NCBI GenBank assembly: GCA_011390235.1
Contig: JAABSS010000124.1
Coordinates: 1-14,778, forward strand
Direction of reading: 5' to 3'
Length of the DNA: 14,778 nt
Origin: Desulfotignum sp.
GTDB taxonomy: Bacteria; Desulfobacterota; Desulfobacteria; Desulfobacterales; Desulfobacteraceae
Below, one piece after another: positions 7,068-12,580 of the stretch. Under the pieces are notes generated by a model. It was not told the DNA's origin. It worked only from the letters and a program-made list of their open reading frames with translations, and ran no database searches. The position numbers were made by a program, and so were the translations under genes. Positions within the stretch are counted from its first letter, which is position 1. Each line of letters begins with the position of its first letter.

Positions 7068-7915
7068 CCAAACCACCCCAAAAATGTACTGGCCAGAATG
7101 ATAAGGCCTATGGCCTTGACAGACAGAAACCGGATATCAAGATACACATAGGCACTCAAATTCTGAGAAATGCCCGACGACACCGTAAAAAAAGCAGTTA
7201 ACAGGATCAAAAGTCCCAAAAGTCCGCCCAAAAAACCCTGCAAAAGTCCTTCCACATAAAAAGGGGTTTTTATAAATGCTTCAGTAGCCCCCACCAGCCG
7301 CATGATTTCAATTTCAAGACGGCGGGAATAAAATGCCAGCCGCACGGTATTGGCAGTAATAAAAAGGGCGATCAGCAAAAACAGGCCGCACATGGCATAC
7401 CCGGTAATCCTGAACAATGAAAAAATTTTTAAAAACCTTGCCAGCCATCCCTGGCCGTATTCCACGCTTTCCACCATCTCCAGAGCCCCGATCTTTTTTG
7501 CAAAAGCAGCCACCTCCCGGAAATCACCATGGGTTTTCATCCGAATTTCCAGGGCGTGGGGCAAAGGATTTTGCTTTAAGGTATCAAAAAATCCGGTATG
7601 GGATGACATTTCGCTTTTTAACCTTTCCAGTGCCCGGGATTTTGGAATAAACCGCATATCATCCACCTCACCCAGACTGTTGATGCGGGCTTCAAGATCC
7701 GGCAGCATCTCCGGGGAAAAATCAGATTCAAGGTAAATCATGGCCCGCCCCCCCTGGTTCCACCCCTCGATCACCCGGCTGGCATTTTCAAAAAACAGCA
7801 AAAACAAGGACACCACCAGGATGGACAAGGAAATAGTCACAATGGTGATCAGGTTCAAAAACCGGTTTGACCGGATGTCTGCCAGGGCTTTTTTTATATA
7901 TCGGGTCATGGGCAT
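7034..7915 (-). CDS. ftsX: Cell division protein FtsX
   Basis: Membrane partner of FtsE in the FtsEX complex that passes a cytoplasmic ATPase signal to periplasmic amidase activators at the septum. The 293-residue protein has four membrane segments (about 20-42, 171-193, 222-245, 265-287), a large periplasmic loop between the first two (44-165) that in other species binds EnvC, and the family motif RRLEIEIMRLVGAT (198-211). Three in-frame ATGs cluster at 7921, 7915 and 7909; AAGGA lies six bases before the one at 7915, which I chose. It follows ftsE after 29 bases and overlaps envC, so it is in the same transcript. Confidence 0.95.
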   Translation of the reverse strand: MPMTRYIKKALADIRSNRFLNLITIVTISLSILVVSLFLLFFENASRVIEGWNQGGRAMIYLESDFSPEMLPDLEARINSLGEVDDMRFIPKSRALERLKSEMSSHTGFFDTLKQNPLPHALEIRMKTHGDFREVAAFAKKIGALEMVESVEYGQGWLARFLKIFSLFRITGYAMCGLFLLIALFITANTVRLAFYSRRLEIEIMRLVGATEAFIKTPFYVEGLLQGFLGGLLGLLILLTAFFTVSSGISQNLSAYVYLDIRFLSVKAIGLIILASTFLGWFGCYLSLKQILK

Positions 7916-7944
7916 CTGCATTCCTTATCAGGGCATAACAGCTG

Positions 7945-8640
7945 TCAGAGCATGGTGGATGTTTTGACCAGCTGTCCCTGGTCCAGCACAATATTGCGGC
8001 CCCGCACCATGCTTTCCATCAGGTGCAGGTTATGGCTTGCCACCAGGATGGTTGCCCCTTTCTGGTGATACGCCATCAAAAAATCAAGCACCAGTCTGGC
8101 AGATGCCTGGTCCAGGCTGCCTGTGGGTTCATCTGCCAGGATGATATCCGGATCCCCCACCACAGCCCGGGCCACTGCCACCCGCTGCTGTTCACCGCCT
8201 GAAAGGGTGGGCGGCAGGGCATTTGCTTTTTTTTCCATATCGGTGGTACGCAAAACATGCATCACTTTTTTGCGGATATAAGATGGTTTTTCCCCGGCCA
8301 CCTCCAGTACCAGTGCTACATTTTCATATACGGTCCGGCCGGGAATCAGCTTGAAATCCTGGAAAACCATACCGAACCGCCGCCGCAGACGGGGCAGTTT
8401 TGAAGCAGAAATCCGGGCAAGGTTCATGCCGTTGATGAGAATCTGGCCCTCGGAAACCTTTTCAGCCAGGTAAAGCACCTTGAGCAAGGTGGACTTTCCT
8501 GCTCCGGAAGGGCCGGAAATAAAAATGAATTCTCCGGGCTGAATATCCACAGACACATCGTTCAATGCCAGCTTGGCGCCATAGCGCTTGGTGACATTAA
8601 ACAATCTGATAATTGCTTGTTTGCTGCTGTCCAGGTTCAT
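7945..8640 (-). CDS. ftsE: Cell division ATP-binding protein FtsE
   Basis: ABC-type ATPase of FtsEX, 231 residues. All nucleotide-binding elements are present: Walker [10 protein letters not shown] (43-51), Q-loop FQDFKL (Q94), signature LSGGEQQR (146-153), Walker B IILADEP (D170, E171) and switch His in ASHN (H203). FtsE-typical sequence [10 protein letters not shown] follows an extra nine residues at the N-terminus. ATG at 8640 has no clear Shine-Dalgarno sequence, so initiation may be weak or the true start slightly different. It is the first gene of the ftsE-ftsX-envC-ctpA-yibQ operon and is divergent from tatD; a sigma-70 promoter (TTGACA-17-TAAATT) lies about 50 bases upstream. It works at the inner face of the membrane with FtsX. 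Confidence 0.96.
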   Translation of the reverse strand: MNLDSSKQAIIRLFNVTKRYGAKLALNDVSVDIQPGEFIFISGPSGAGKSTLLKVLYLAEKVSEGQILINGMNLARISASKLPRLRRRFGMVFQDFKLIPGRTVYENVALVLEVAGEKPSYIRKKVMHVLRTTDMEKKANALPPTLSGGEQQRVAVARAVVGDPDIILADEPTGSLDQASARLVLDFLMAYHQKGATILVASHNLHLMESMVRGRNIVLDQGQLVKTSTML

Positions 8641-8677
8641 ATTTTTGTATTCATTCAGTTTTCATCACGGTCCATAA

Positions 8678-8706
8678 TTGACTGGCACTGAATTTACTGA
8701 TATATA
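8678..8706 (+). promoter_or_regulatory. Sigma-70 promoter for tatD
   Basis: TTGACT (8678-8683), 17-base spacer, TATATA (8701-8706). Predicted start near 8713 gives a leader of about 117 bases that holds the 14-bp inverted repeat. The promoter shares its DNA with the divergent ftsE promoter. Confidence 0.65.
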
Positions 8707-8719
8707 CCGGTTGTGTCAA
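8691..8719 (-). promoter_or_regulatory. Sigma-70 promoter for the ftsEX-envC-ctpA-yibQ operon
   Basis: On the minus strand TTGACA (8719-8714), 17-base spacer, TAAATT (8696-8691; 4 of 6). Predicted start near 8684, leader about 44 bases. Its -10 lies within the spacer of the tatD promoter. Confidence 0.65.
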
Positions 8720-8749
8720 GGAGTGCTGAAAAACAGTTTTTCTTACACC

Positions 8750-8802
8750 CAAAGCCTTCACTGAACCCGCAACCCGGCTTCTTCCAAACAGTGAAGGCTT
8801 TG
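8750..8802 (+). repeat. Perfect 14-bp inverted repeat in the tatD leader
   Basis: Arms CAAAGCCTTCACTG (8750-8763) and CAGTGAAGGCTTTG (8789-8802) match at all 14 positions; the 25-base loop contains AACCCG twice. It lies between the tatD promoter and the AAGGA (8818-8822) of tatD. No T-tract follows, so it is not a classical terminator. It could be an RNA leader stem or a protein-binding dyad. Confidence 0.7.
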
Positions 8803-8829
8803 CCATATTAAAACCATAAGGACAGACAA

Positions 8830-9618
8830 ATGCTGTTATTTGATTCCCATTGCCATATTGACGACCCGTGTTTTGCTTCTGATATGGATGCCGTGTTTGA
8901 GCGGGCCAGCAATGCAGGGGTCCGGGCCATGGCCATTGCAGGGGTTGACACGGACACCGCCCGAAAAGCTGTTAAAATTGCCGCCGGCCGGGACAATGTC
9001 ATCACGGCAGTGGGCATCCATCCCCATGATGCCGTACATTGCACCCAAAAAAATCTGGCGGAGCTGGCCGGGCTGGCAGAGAAAAACGGCTGTGTCAAAG
9101 CCTGGGGGGAGACCGGTCTGGATTTTAACCGGATGTTTTCTCCGCAAAAAGACCAGGAAGCCTGCTTCACAGCCCAGCTGGCCATGGCCGGGGAGCTGGA
9201 TCTTCCCCTGATTTTCCATGAACGTGATTCCAGCGGCCGGTTTTATGACATTGTAAAAACAGACGGGCCTGACACCAGAAAAGGGGTGGTCCACTGTTTC
9301 TCCGGCACCCGCACAGAATTGTTCCAATATCTGGATCTGGGGTACTATATCGGCATAACCGGCATTTTAACCATCCAGCAGCGGGGAAAACTGCTCAGAG
9401 AACTGGCGCCGTTGATCCCAAAAGACAAGATTCTCATTGAAACCGATGCCCCGTATCTCACCCCTGCCCCCCAAAAAAACAAATGCCGGCGCAATGAGCC
9501 CGCGTTTGTCCGGTCGGTGCTGGAAAAACTGGCCCAGGTGCGCAACGAAAATGCAGAGGAACTGGCCGAAACCATCTTCACCAACACCAACAGATTTTTC
9601 AACACCAGCTTTGCCTGA
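8830..9618 (+). CDS. tatD: TatD family metal-dependent deoxyribonuclease
   Basis: A 262-residue TatD hydrolase, standard length, predicted cytoplasmic nuclease of the amidohydrolase-like TIM-barrel fold. Family motifs occur in order: FDSHCHID (H7, H9), GIHPH (H64, H66), WGETGLDF (E94), LIFHERDS (H130), VVHCFSGT (H155) and IETDAPYL (D206), then RRNEP. All expected metal ligands are present. ATG at 8830 follows AAGGA with seven bases between. Despite the name, TatD is not needed for Tat export. It is a single-gene unit divergent from ftsE and convergent with the VWA gene. Confidence 0.95.
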   Translation: MLLFDSHCHIDDPCFASDMDAVFERASNAGVRAMAIAGVDTDTARKAVKIAAGRDNVITAVGIHPHDAVHCTQKNLAELAGLAEKNGCVKAWGETGLDFNRMFSPQKDQEACFTAQLAMAGELDLPLIFHERDSSGRFYDIVKTDGPDTRKGVVHCFSGTRTELFQYLDLGYYIGITGILTIQQRGKLLRELAPLIPKDKILIETDAPYLTPAPQKNKCRRNEPAFVRSVLEKLAQVRNENAEELAETIFTNTNRFFNTSFA

Positions 9619-9649
9619 ATTGCCCTCCCCGCCGGGATAAGGCCCCACG

Positions 9650-9661
9650 GCGCCCGGGCGC
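9650..9661. repeat. 12-bp GC palindrome between convergent genes
   Basis: GCGCCCGGGCGC reads the same on both strands. The 140-base gap between the tatD and VWA stops otherwise shows only short imperfect stems and no T-tract terminator on either strand. Confidence 0.4.
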
Positions 9662-9758
9662 TGTTCTGCAGCCGGACCATCAGACCCATTCAGATCTCAT
9701 GCCGGATGCAGGGCAATGCCGGGGGCAAAAAGCTGTCACTCCGGCAGGATGGATGCTG

Positions 9759-10967
9759 TCAGACCGCCGGGGTTGTATCCTTTGCCATCAGCTTTGTCAC
9801 CGCTTTTTCAAGTCCGTCCAAAGACAGTTCAAACATGGGAAAAATGGCACTGATGGTCATGATGGTGTGGGTGTAGCCCCACATGGATGCAGGCACCGGG
9901 TTCAGCCACACGCTGTGGGAAAAGGTCTCGGCCAGAAATTTGAGCTGCTGGATGCTGGGCCGGCCGCTGCGCTCACTGATGTGGATGGAACCGTCATGGG
10001 CCATGAGTTCATAGGGGGCCATGCTGGCATCCCCCACTATGATAAGCCGGGTGTCCGGGTCATTTCTGGTAAACTCCACAATCTTTTTGGGCTTTTTATA
10101 CCGGGCCGGGTCCTCCCACACATAATCGTAAATGGTGTTGTGGAAAAAATAGGTTTTCACTTCCTTGAACTGGGAGCGGGCATAATCAAACAAAGTCTGG
10201 ACAATGTCGATATGGGGATCCATGGACCAGCCGCCGTTGTCAATGGCCAGGATCACCTTGAGCCGGTCCTTGAGAGCCCTTTCAAACACCAGCTCGATCT
10301 CGCCGGCGTTGCGCATGGTTTCTCTGATGGTCTCATCCACATTGACCTGGTCTTTGGGACCGGCCGGCACCAGGTTGCGCAGGCGCTTGAGGGCCTCTCC
10401 GATATTGGCCTGGGTCAGGGGGCCGGCTGTGGAATAATCCTTGTACCGCCTTTCATTGGCCACCTTTACCGCGGATTTATTGCCGGACGACCCGCCCACC
10501 CGCATGCCGCCGGGATGGTATCCGGAATGGCCCACAGGGGAATACCCGCCGGTGCCGATCCATTTGCCGCCGCCGTCGTGGCGGCCGTCCTGGTCCTTGA
10601 GACGCTCCTTGAAGTATTCGATCAGTTCATCCGGCGACATCTTGTTGAGCTTTTCCTCGTCAATGCCCAGGGCATCTGCCACTTTTTTGGGATTTTTCAG
10701 CCATTCTTCCAGCAATCCCCTGGCAATGGCATCAACTTCAAATCCAGCATCCTCCGGCAGAGGCACCCCTTCAAAATAATGGGCAAACACCTGGTCATAG
10801 AGGTCAAAATATCGCTCGCTTTTGACGAGGATGGCCCGGGCACAGGTATAAAAATCGTCCAGACCGGCCACCATCCCGTTGTACAGCGCTTTTTGCAGGG
10901 TAAGAAAAGCGGTGGGGGACACGGGAATCCCCACATCCTTGAGGGTATAAAAAAATTTTACAAACAT
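9759..10967 (-). CDS. VWA domain protein, CoxE-like, partner of the MoxR ATPase
   Basis: A 402-residue cytoplasmic protein with no signal peptide or membrane segment. The N-terminal half is helical (MFVKFFYTLKDVGIPVSPTA and a long charged helix near 85-125), followed by a Gly-rich linker (about 129-163), an RYKDYS segment and a C-terminal von Willebrand A domain (about 236-395). The metal site normally reading DxSxS is DNGGWSM here (D243 to M249), with the Asp and a shifted Ser. ATG at 10967 has AAGGGG eight bases upstream, overlapping the moxR stop region. MoxR/VWA pairs act as chaperones that insert metals or assemble enzyme complexes (CO dehydrogenase, NO reductase, methanol dehydrogenase); no client gene is present, so the target is unknown. 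Confidence 0.88.
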   Translation of the reverse strand: MFVKFFYTLKDVGIPVSPTAFLTLQKALYNGMVAGLDDFYTCARAILVKSERYFDLYDQVFAHYFEGVPLPEDAGFEVDAIARGLLEEWLKNPKKVADALGIDEEKLNKMSPDELIEYFKERLKDQDGRHDGGGKWIGTGGYSPVGHSGYHPGGMRVGGSSGNKSAVKVANERRYKDYSTAGPLTQANIGEALKRLRNLVPAGPKDQVNVDETIRETMRNAGEIELVFERALKDRLKVILAIDNGGWSMDPHIDIVQTLFDYARSQFKEVKTYFFHNTIYDYVWEDPARYKKPKKIVEFTRNDPDTRLIIVGDASMAPYELMAHDGSIHISERSGRPSIQQLKFLAETFSHSVWLNPVPASMWGYTHTIMTISAIFPMFELSLDGLEKAVTKLMAKDTTPAV

Positions 10968-10979
10968 AGGGACTGCCCC

Positions 10980-11831
10980 TTAAAACAAGCGTCTTCTGGA
11001 TGTCAGGTTCTGTGCGCCTTCATAATCCGGGCTCTTTTTGAACAATACCCCGAGAAAGGGCAGTTTGCCGTTGATCAGGTCTTTGACCCGGAAATCAGGA
11101 TCTGCATTCAATGCCCTGATCCAGTTGATCAGTTCCCGGGTGGCCGGCTTTTTCTCTATGCCCGAAATTTCCCGCATACTGAAAAATGCCTTGATGGCAT
11201 TGTCTGCCAGTTTGGTATCCAGATCCGGGAAATGCACATGGATGATTTTGCGCATCATTTTGGGATCGGGAAATGCAATGTGATGAAAATTGCACCTTCC
11301 CAAAAACGGGTCGGAAAGGTCTTTTTTGGCATTGGAGGTAATGATGATCACCGGCCGGTGACAGGCTGTGATGGTTTGATCGGTCTCAATGATATCAAAC
11401 TGCATCTGGTCCAGAACATCCAGCATGTCATCCTGGAAATCGGTATCTGCCTTGTCGATTTCATCAATAAGCAGCACCGTGCGCTGTTCAGCAACAAATG
11501 CCTGACCGATTTTCCCCATTTTAATATATTCATTGATATTGCTTACATCCCGCTTTGAATCGCCAAACCGGGAATCATTGAGCCGGGTTAAAGTATCATA
11601 CTGGTAAAGGGCTTCCACCAGTTTCATGCTGGATTTTACGTTGAGTACAATCAGGGGCATGCCCAGACTTTCCGCAATGGCATAGGCCAGCATGGTCTTG
11701 CCGGTACCCGGCTCTCCTTTGAGGAGCAGCGGCATTTCCAGCCGCATGGATATATTGACGATAGCGGCCAGTTCCTGGTCCAGTACATATTTTGTGGCGC
11801 CCTGAAATTCATCAGAAACAATTTGGTTCAT
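10980..11831 (-). CDS. MoxR-family AAA+ ATPase
   Basis: A 283-residue AAA+ ATPase. Walker A GEPGTGKT (39-46), Walker B VLLIDEIDKAD (119-129), sensor-1 Asn in IITSNAKK (N167) and a probable Arg finger in DPFLGRCNF (R179) are all present, so it should be active. It belongs to the MoxR/CoxD-like group that works with VWA proteins, and the VWA gene begins 12 bases after its stop. The C-terminal ~90 residues are the helical lid. ATG at 11831 has GGAG ten bases upstream, rather distant. The long leader contains a stem-loop at 11890-11931. Function is probably energy-driven remodelling of a client complex not encoded here. Confidence 0.92.
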   Translation of the reverse strand: MNQIVSDEFQGATKYVLDQELAAIVNISMRLEMPLLLKGEPGTGKTMLAYAIAESLGMPLIVLNVKSSMKLVEALYQYDTLTRLNDSRFGDSKRDVSNINEYIKMGKIGQAFVAEQRTVLLIDEIDKADTDFQDDMLDVLDQMQFDIIETDQTITACHRPVIIITSNAKKDLSDPFLGRCNFHHIAFPDPKMMRKIIHVHFPDLDTKLADNAIKAFFSMREISGIEKKPATRELINWIRALNADPDFRVKDLINGKLPFLGVLFKKSPDYEGAQNLTSRRRLF

Positions 11832-11889
11832 GGGTTGTTTTCTCCGGATATCAAAGGGTTTTAACGTTATAATTGTTTCCTGCCGTGGT

Positions 11890-11937
11890 CAGGATAACAT
11901 ATTTTTCACCGAAAATATGAAGCATATCCTGTTTTTT
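11890..11937 (+). terminator. Extended stem-loop followed by T6 on the plus strand
   Basis: Outer arms CAGGATA (11890-11896) and TATCCTG (11925-11931) and inner arms CATATTTT (11898-11905) and AAAATATG (11912-11919) make 15 pairs with a small asymmetric internal loop. T6 follows on the plus strand (11932-11937), so it looks like an intrinsic terminator for plus-strand transcription, although no plus-strand gene precedes it. In the minus direction it would be a stem in the moxR leader. Confidence 0.45.
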
Positions 11938-11956
11938 CACAAGGCTTTTATTAAAA

Positions 11957-11985
11957 ATTCTAATACCTGCCGCCAAAAACAACAA
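11957..11985 (-). promoter_or_regulatory. Candidate sigma-70 promoter for moxR-VWA
   Basis: Minus strand TTGTTG (11985-11980), 17-base spacer, TAGAAT (11962-11957, 5 of 6). The predicted leader is about 120 bases and would contain the 11890-11931 stem-loop. The -35 is weak (3 of 6). Confidence 0.4.
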
Positions 11986-12024
11986 AATTGTATTTTATAA
12001 TTTTTATCTCTGAATTCTAAACCA

Positions 12025-12053
12025 TTGACACTGATACCACTTAGTGTTAAGAG
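12025..12053 (+). promoter_or_regulatory. Candidate tatA promoter with overlapping inverted repeat
   Basis: Perfect -35 TTGACA (12025-12030), 17 bases, then TAAGAG (12048-12053), a poor -10. TTGACACT (12025-12032) and AGTGTTAA (12043-12050) form an inverted repeat matching at 7 of 8, centred between the two elements, and could be an operator. Confidence 0.35.
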
Positions 12054-12097
12054 TTTTTATTTGATATTTTCAGCCATGAAAAAAACAGGAGCATGCT

Positions 12098-12283
12098 ATG
12101 ATTGGTGGAATTGGAATGCCGGAACTGATAATCATCCTTGTGATTATACTCGTTATTTTTGGTGCAGGCAAACTGCCTGAAATCGGAGCCGGCCTGGGCA
12201 AAGGCATTACAAATTTTAAAAAAGCCTCAAAAGAGACCCCTGAAGACAAGGACAAAGAACCGGAACAAATTGAAAAAGAATAA
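12098..12283 (+). CDS. tatA: Twin-arginine translocase subunit TatA/E
   Basis: A 61-residue TatA-type protein: short N-terminus [10 protein letters not shown], one membrane helix (about 8-21), the hinge [10 protein letters not shown] (21-30), an amphipathic helix [12 protein letters not shown] and a short charged tail. TatA forms the pore of the twin-arginine pathway that exports folded proteins. AGGAG lies six bases before ATG. It is among the shorter TatA proteins and stands alone; tatB and tatC are not in the window, which is common when a single TatA/TatC pair is encoded apart. It is divergent from moxR and followed by a GC-rich hairpin at 12316-12342. Confidence 0.95.
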   Translation: MIGGIGMPELIIILVIILVIFGAGKLPEIGAGLGKGITNFKKASKETPEDKDKEPEQIEKE

Positions 12284-12315
12284 AAAAATTGCTGCTGTAT
12301 ATTTTCCTTTTCCCG

Positions 12316-12353
12316 CAGCCGGGCAAATGATGCGCCCGGCTGACTGCATTTCA
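12316..12353 (+). terminator. Probable tatA terminator
   Basis: A 9-bp perfect GC-rich stem, CAGCCGGGC (12316-12324) with GCCCGGCTG (12334-12342), 9-base loop, 33 bases after the tatA stop. Downstream is an interrupted T-stretch (ATTTCATTT), so termination may be partial. Confidence 0.5.
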
Positions 12354-12383
12354 TTTCCTGTCCTCTGACATGCCTGCCGCCAG

Positions 12384-12404
12384 AAAATAATTGGGTATTA
12401 TTTT
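12384..12404 (+). repeat. AT-only 8-bp hairpin
   Basis: AAAATAAT (12384-12391), loop TGGGT, ATTATTTT (12397-12404). It could be a second weak terminator or part of the glnD control region. Confidence 0.4.
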
Positions 12405-12416
12405 GTTTTAAAATTC

Positions 12417-12472
12417 GTAAATAACAAAAATGTAATTTTATTTAACCATTAACCAACATTTTTGTTACTTAT
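12417..12472. promoter_or_regulatory. Long dyad upstream of glnD, candidate enhancer site
   Basis: TAACAAAAATGT (12422-12433) and ACATTTTTGTTA (12456-12467) are perfectly inverted over 12 bases; beyond one mismatch the pairing continues for three bases plus a wobble. The 22-base centre contains TTAACC twice. The dyad is centred about 134 bases before the predicted sigma-54 start, the range where enhancer-binding activators sit. It does not match the NtrC consensus, so the activator is unknown. Confidence 0.5.
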
Positions 12473-12501
12473 TTGTCGGAATGTATCGTTTTTAACATTA
12501 T
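12473..12501 (+). promoter_or_regulatory. Possible sigma-70 promoter for glnD
   Basis: TTGTCG (12473-12478), 17-base spacer, CATTAT (12496-12501), each 4 of 6. A transcript from here would have a normal leader of about 75 bases including AAAAAGG before the start. Weak by sequence alone. Confidence 0.3.
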
Positions 12502-12552
12502 TTTTCTGAAACTTCGGGGCCGCCGGTTGGAAAACCCTTTTCTGTAAGAGGC

Positions 12553-12568
12553 TGGCACGCCCATTGCT
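12553..12568 (+). promoter_or_regulatory. Sigma-54 (RpoN) promoter of glnD
   Basis: CTGGCACG-CCCA-TTGCT matches the RpoN consensus YTGGCACG-N4-TTGCW at every defined position, with GG at 12554-12555 and GC at 12566-12567. The predicted start is near 12579, right at the glnD start codon. Sigma-54 promoters need an ATP-driven enhancer-binding protein. Confidence 0.8.
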
Positions 12569-12580
12569 TGCAAAAAGGCC

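Noticed and set aside
8723..8764. 13-codon leader peptide starting at GTG in the tatD leader
   Set aside because: The AAGGA touches the GTG with no spacing, and the peptide has no run of regulatory codons; attenuation by such a peptide is not supported.
9619..9758. Bidirectional terminator between tatD and the VWA gene
   Set aside because: Only short GC stems and a loopless palindrome are present and no T-tract on either strand.
9699..11558. A 619-codon open frame on the plus strand antisense to moxR and the VWA gene
   Set aside because: It runs opposite two clear protein families with intact motifs; its translation is His/Gly-rich with no recognisable domain and it has no ribosome binding site. 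It is a compositional shadow.
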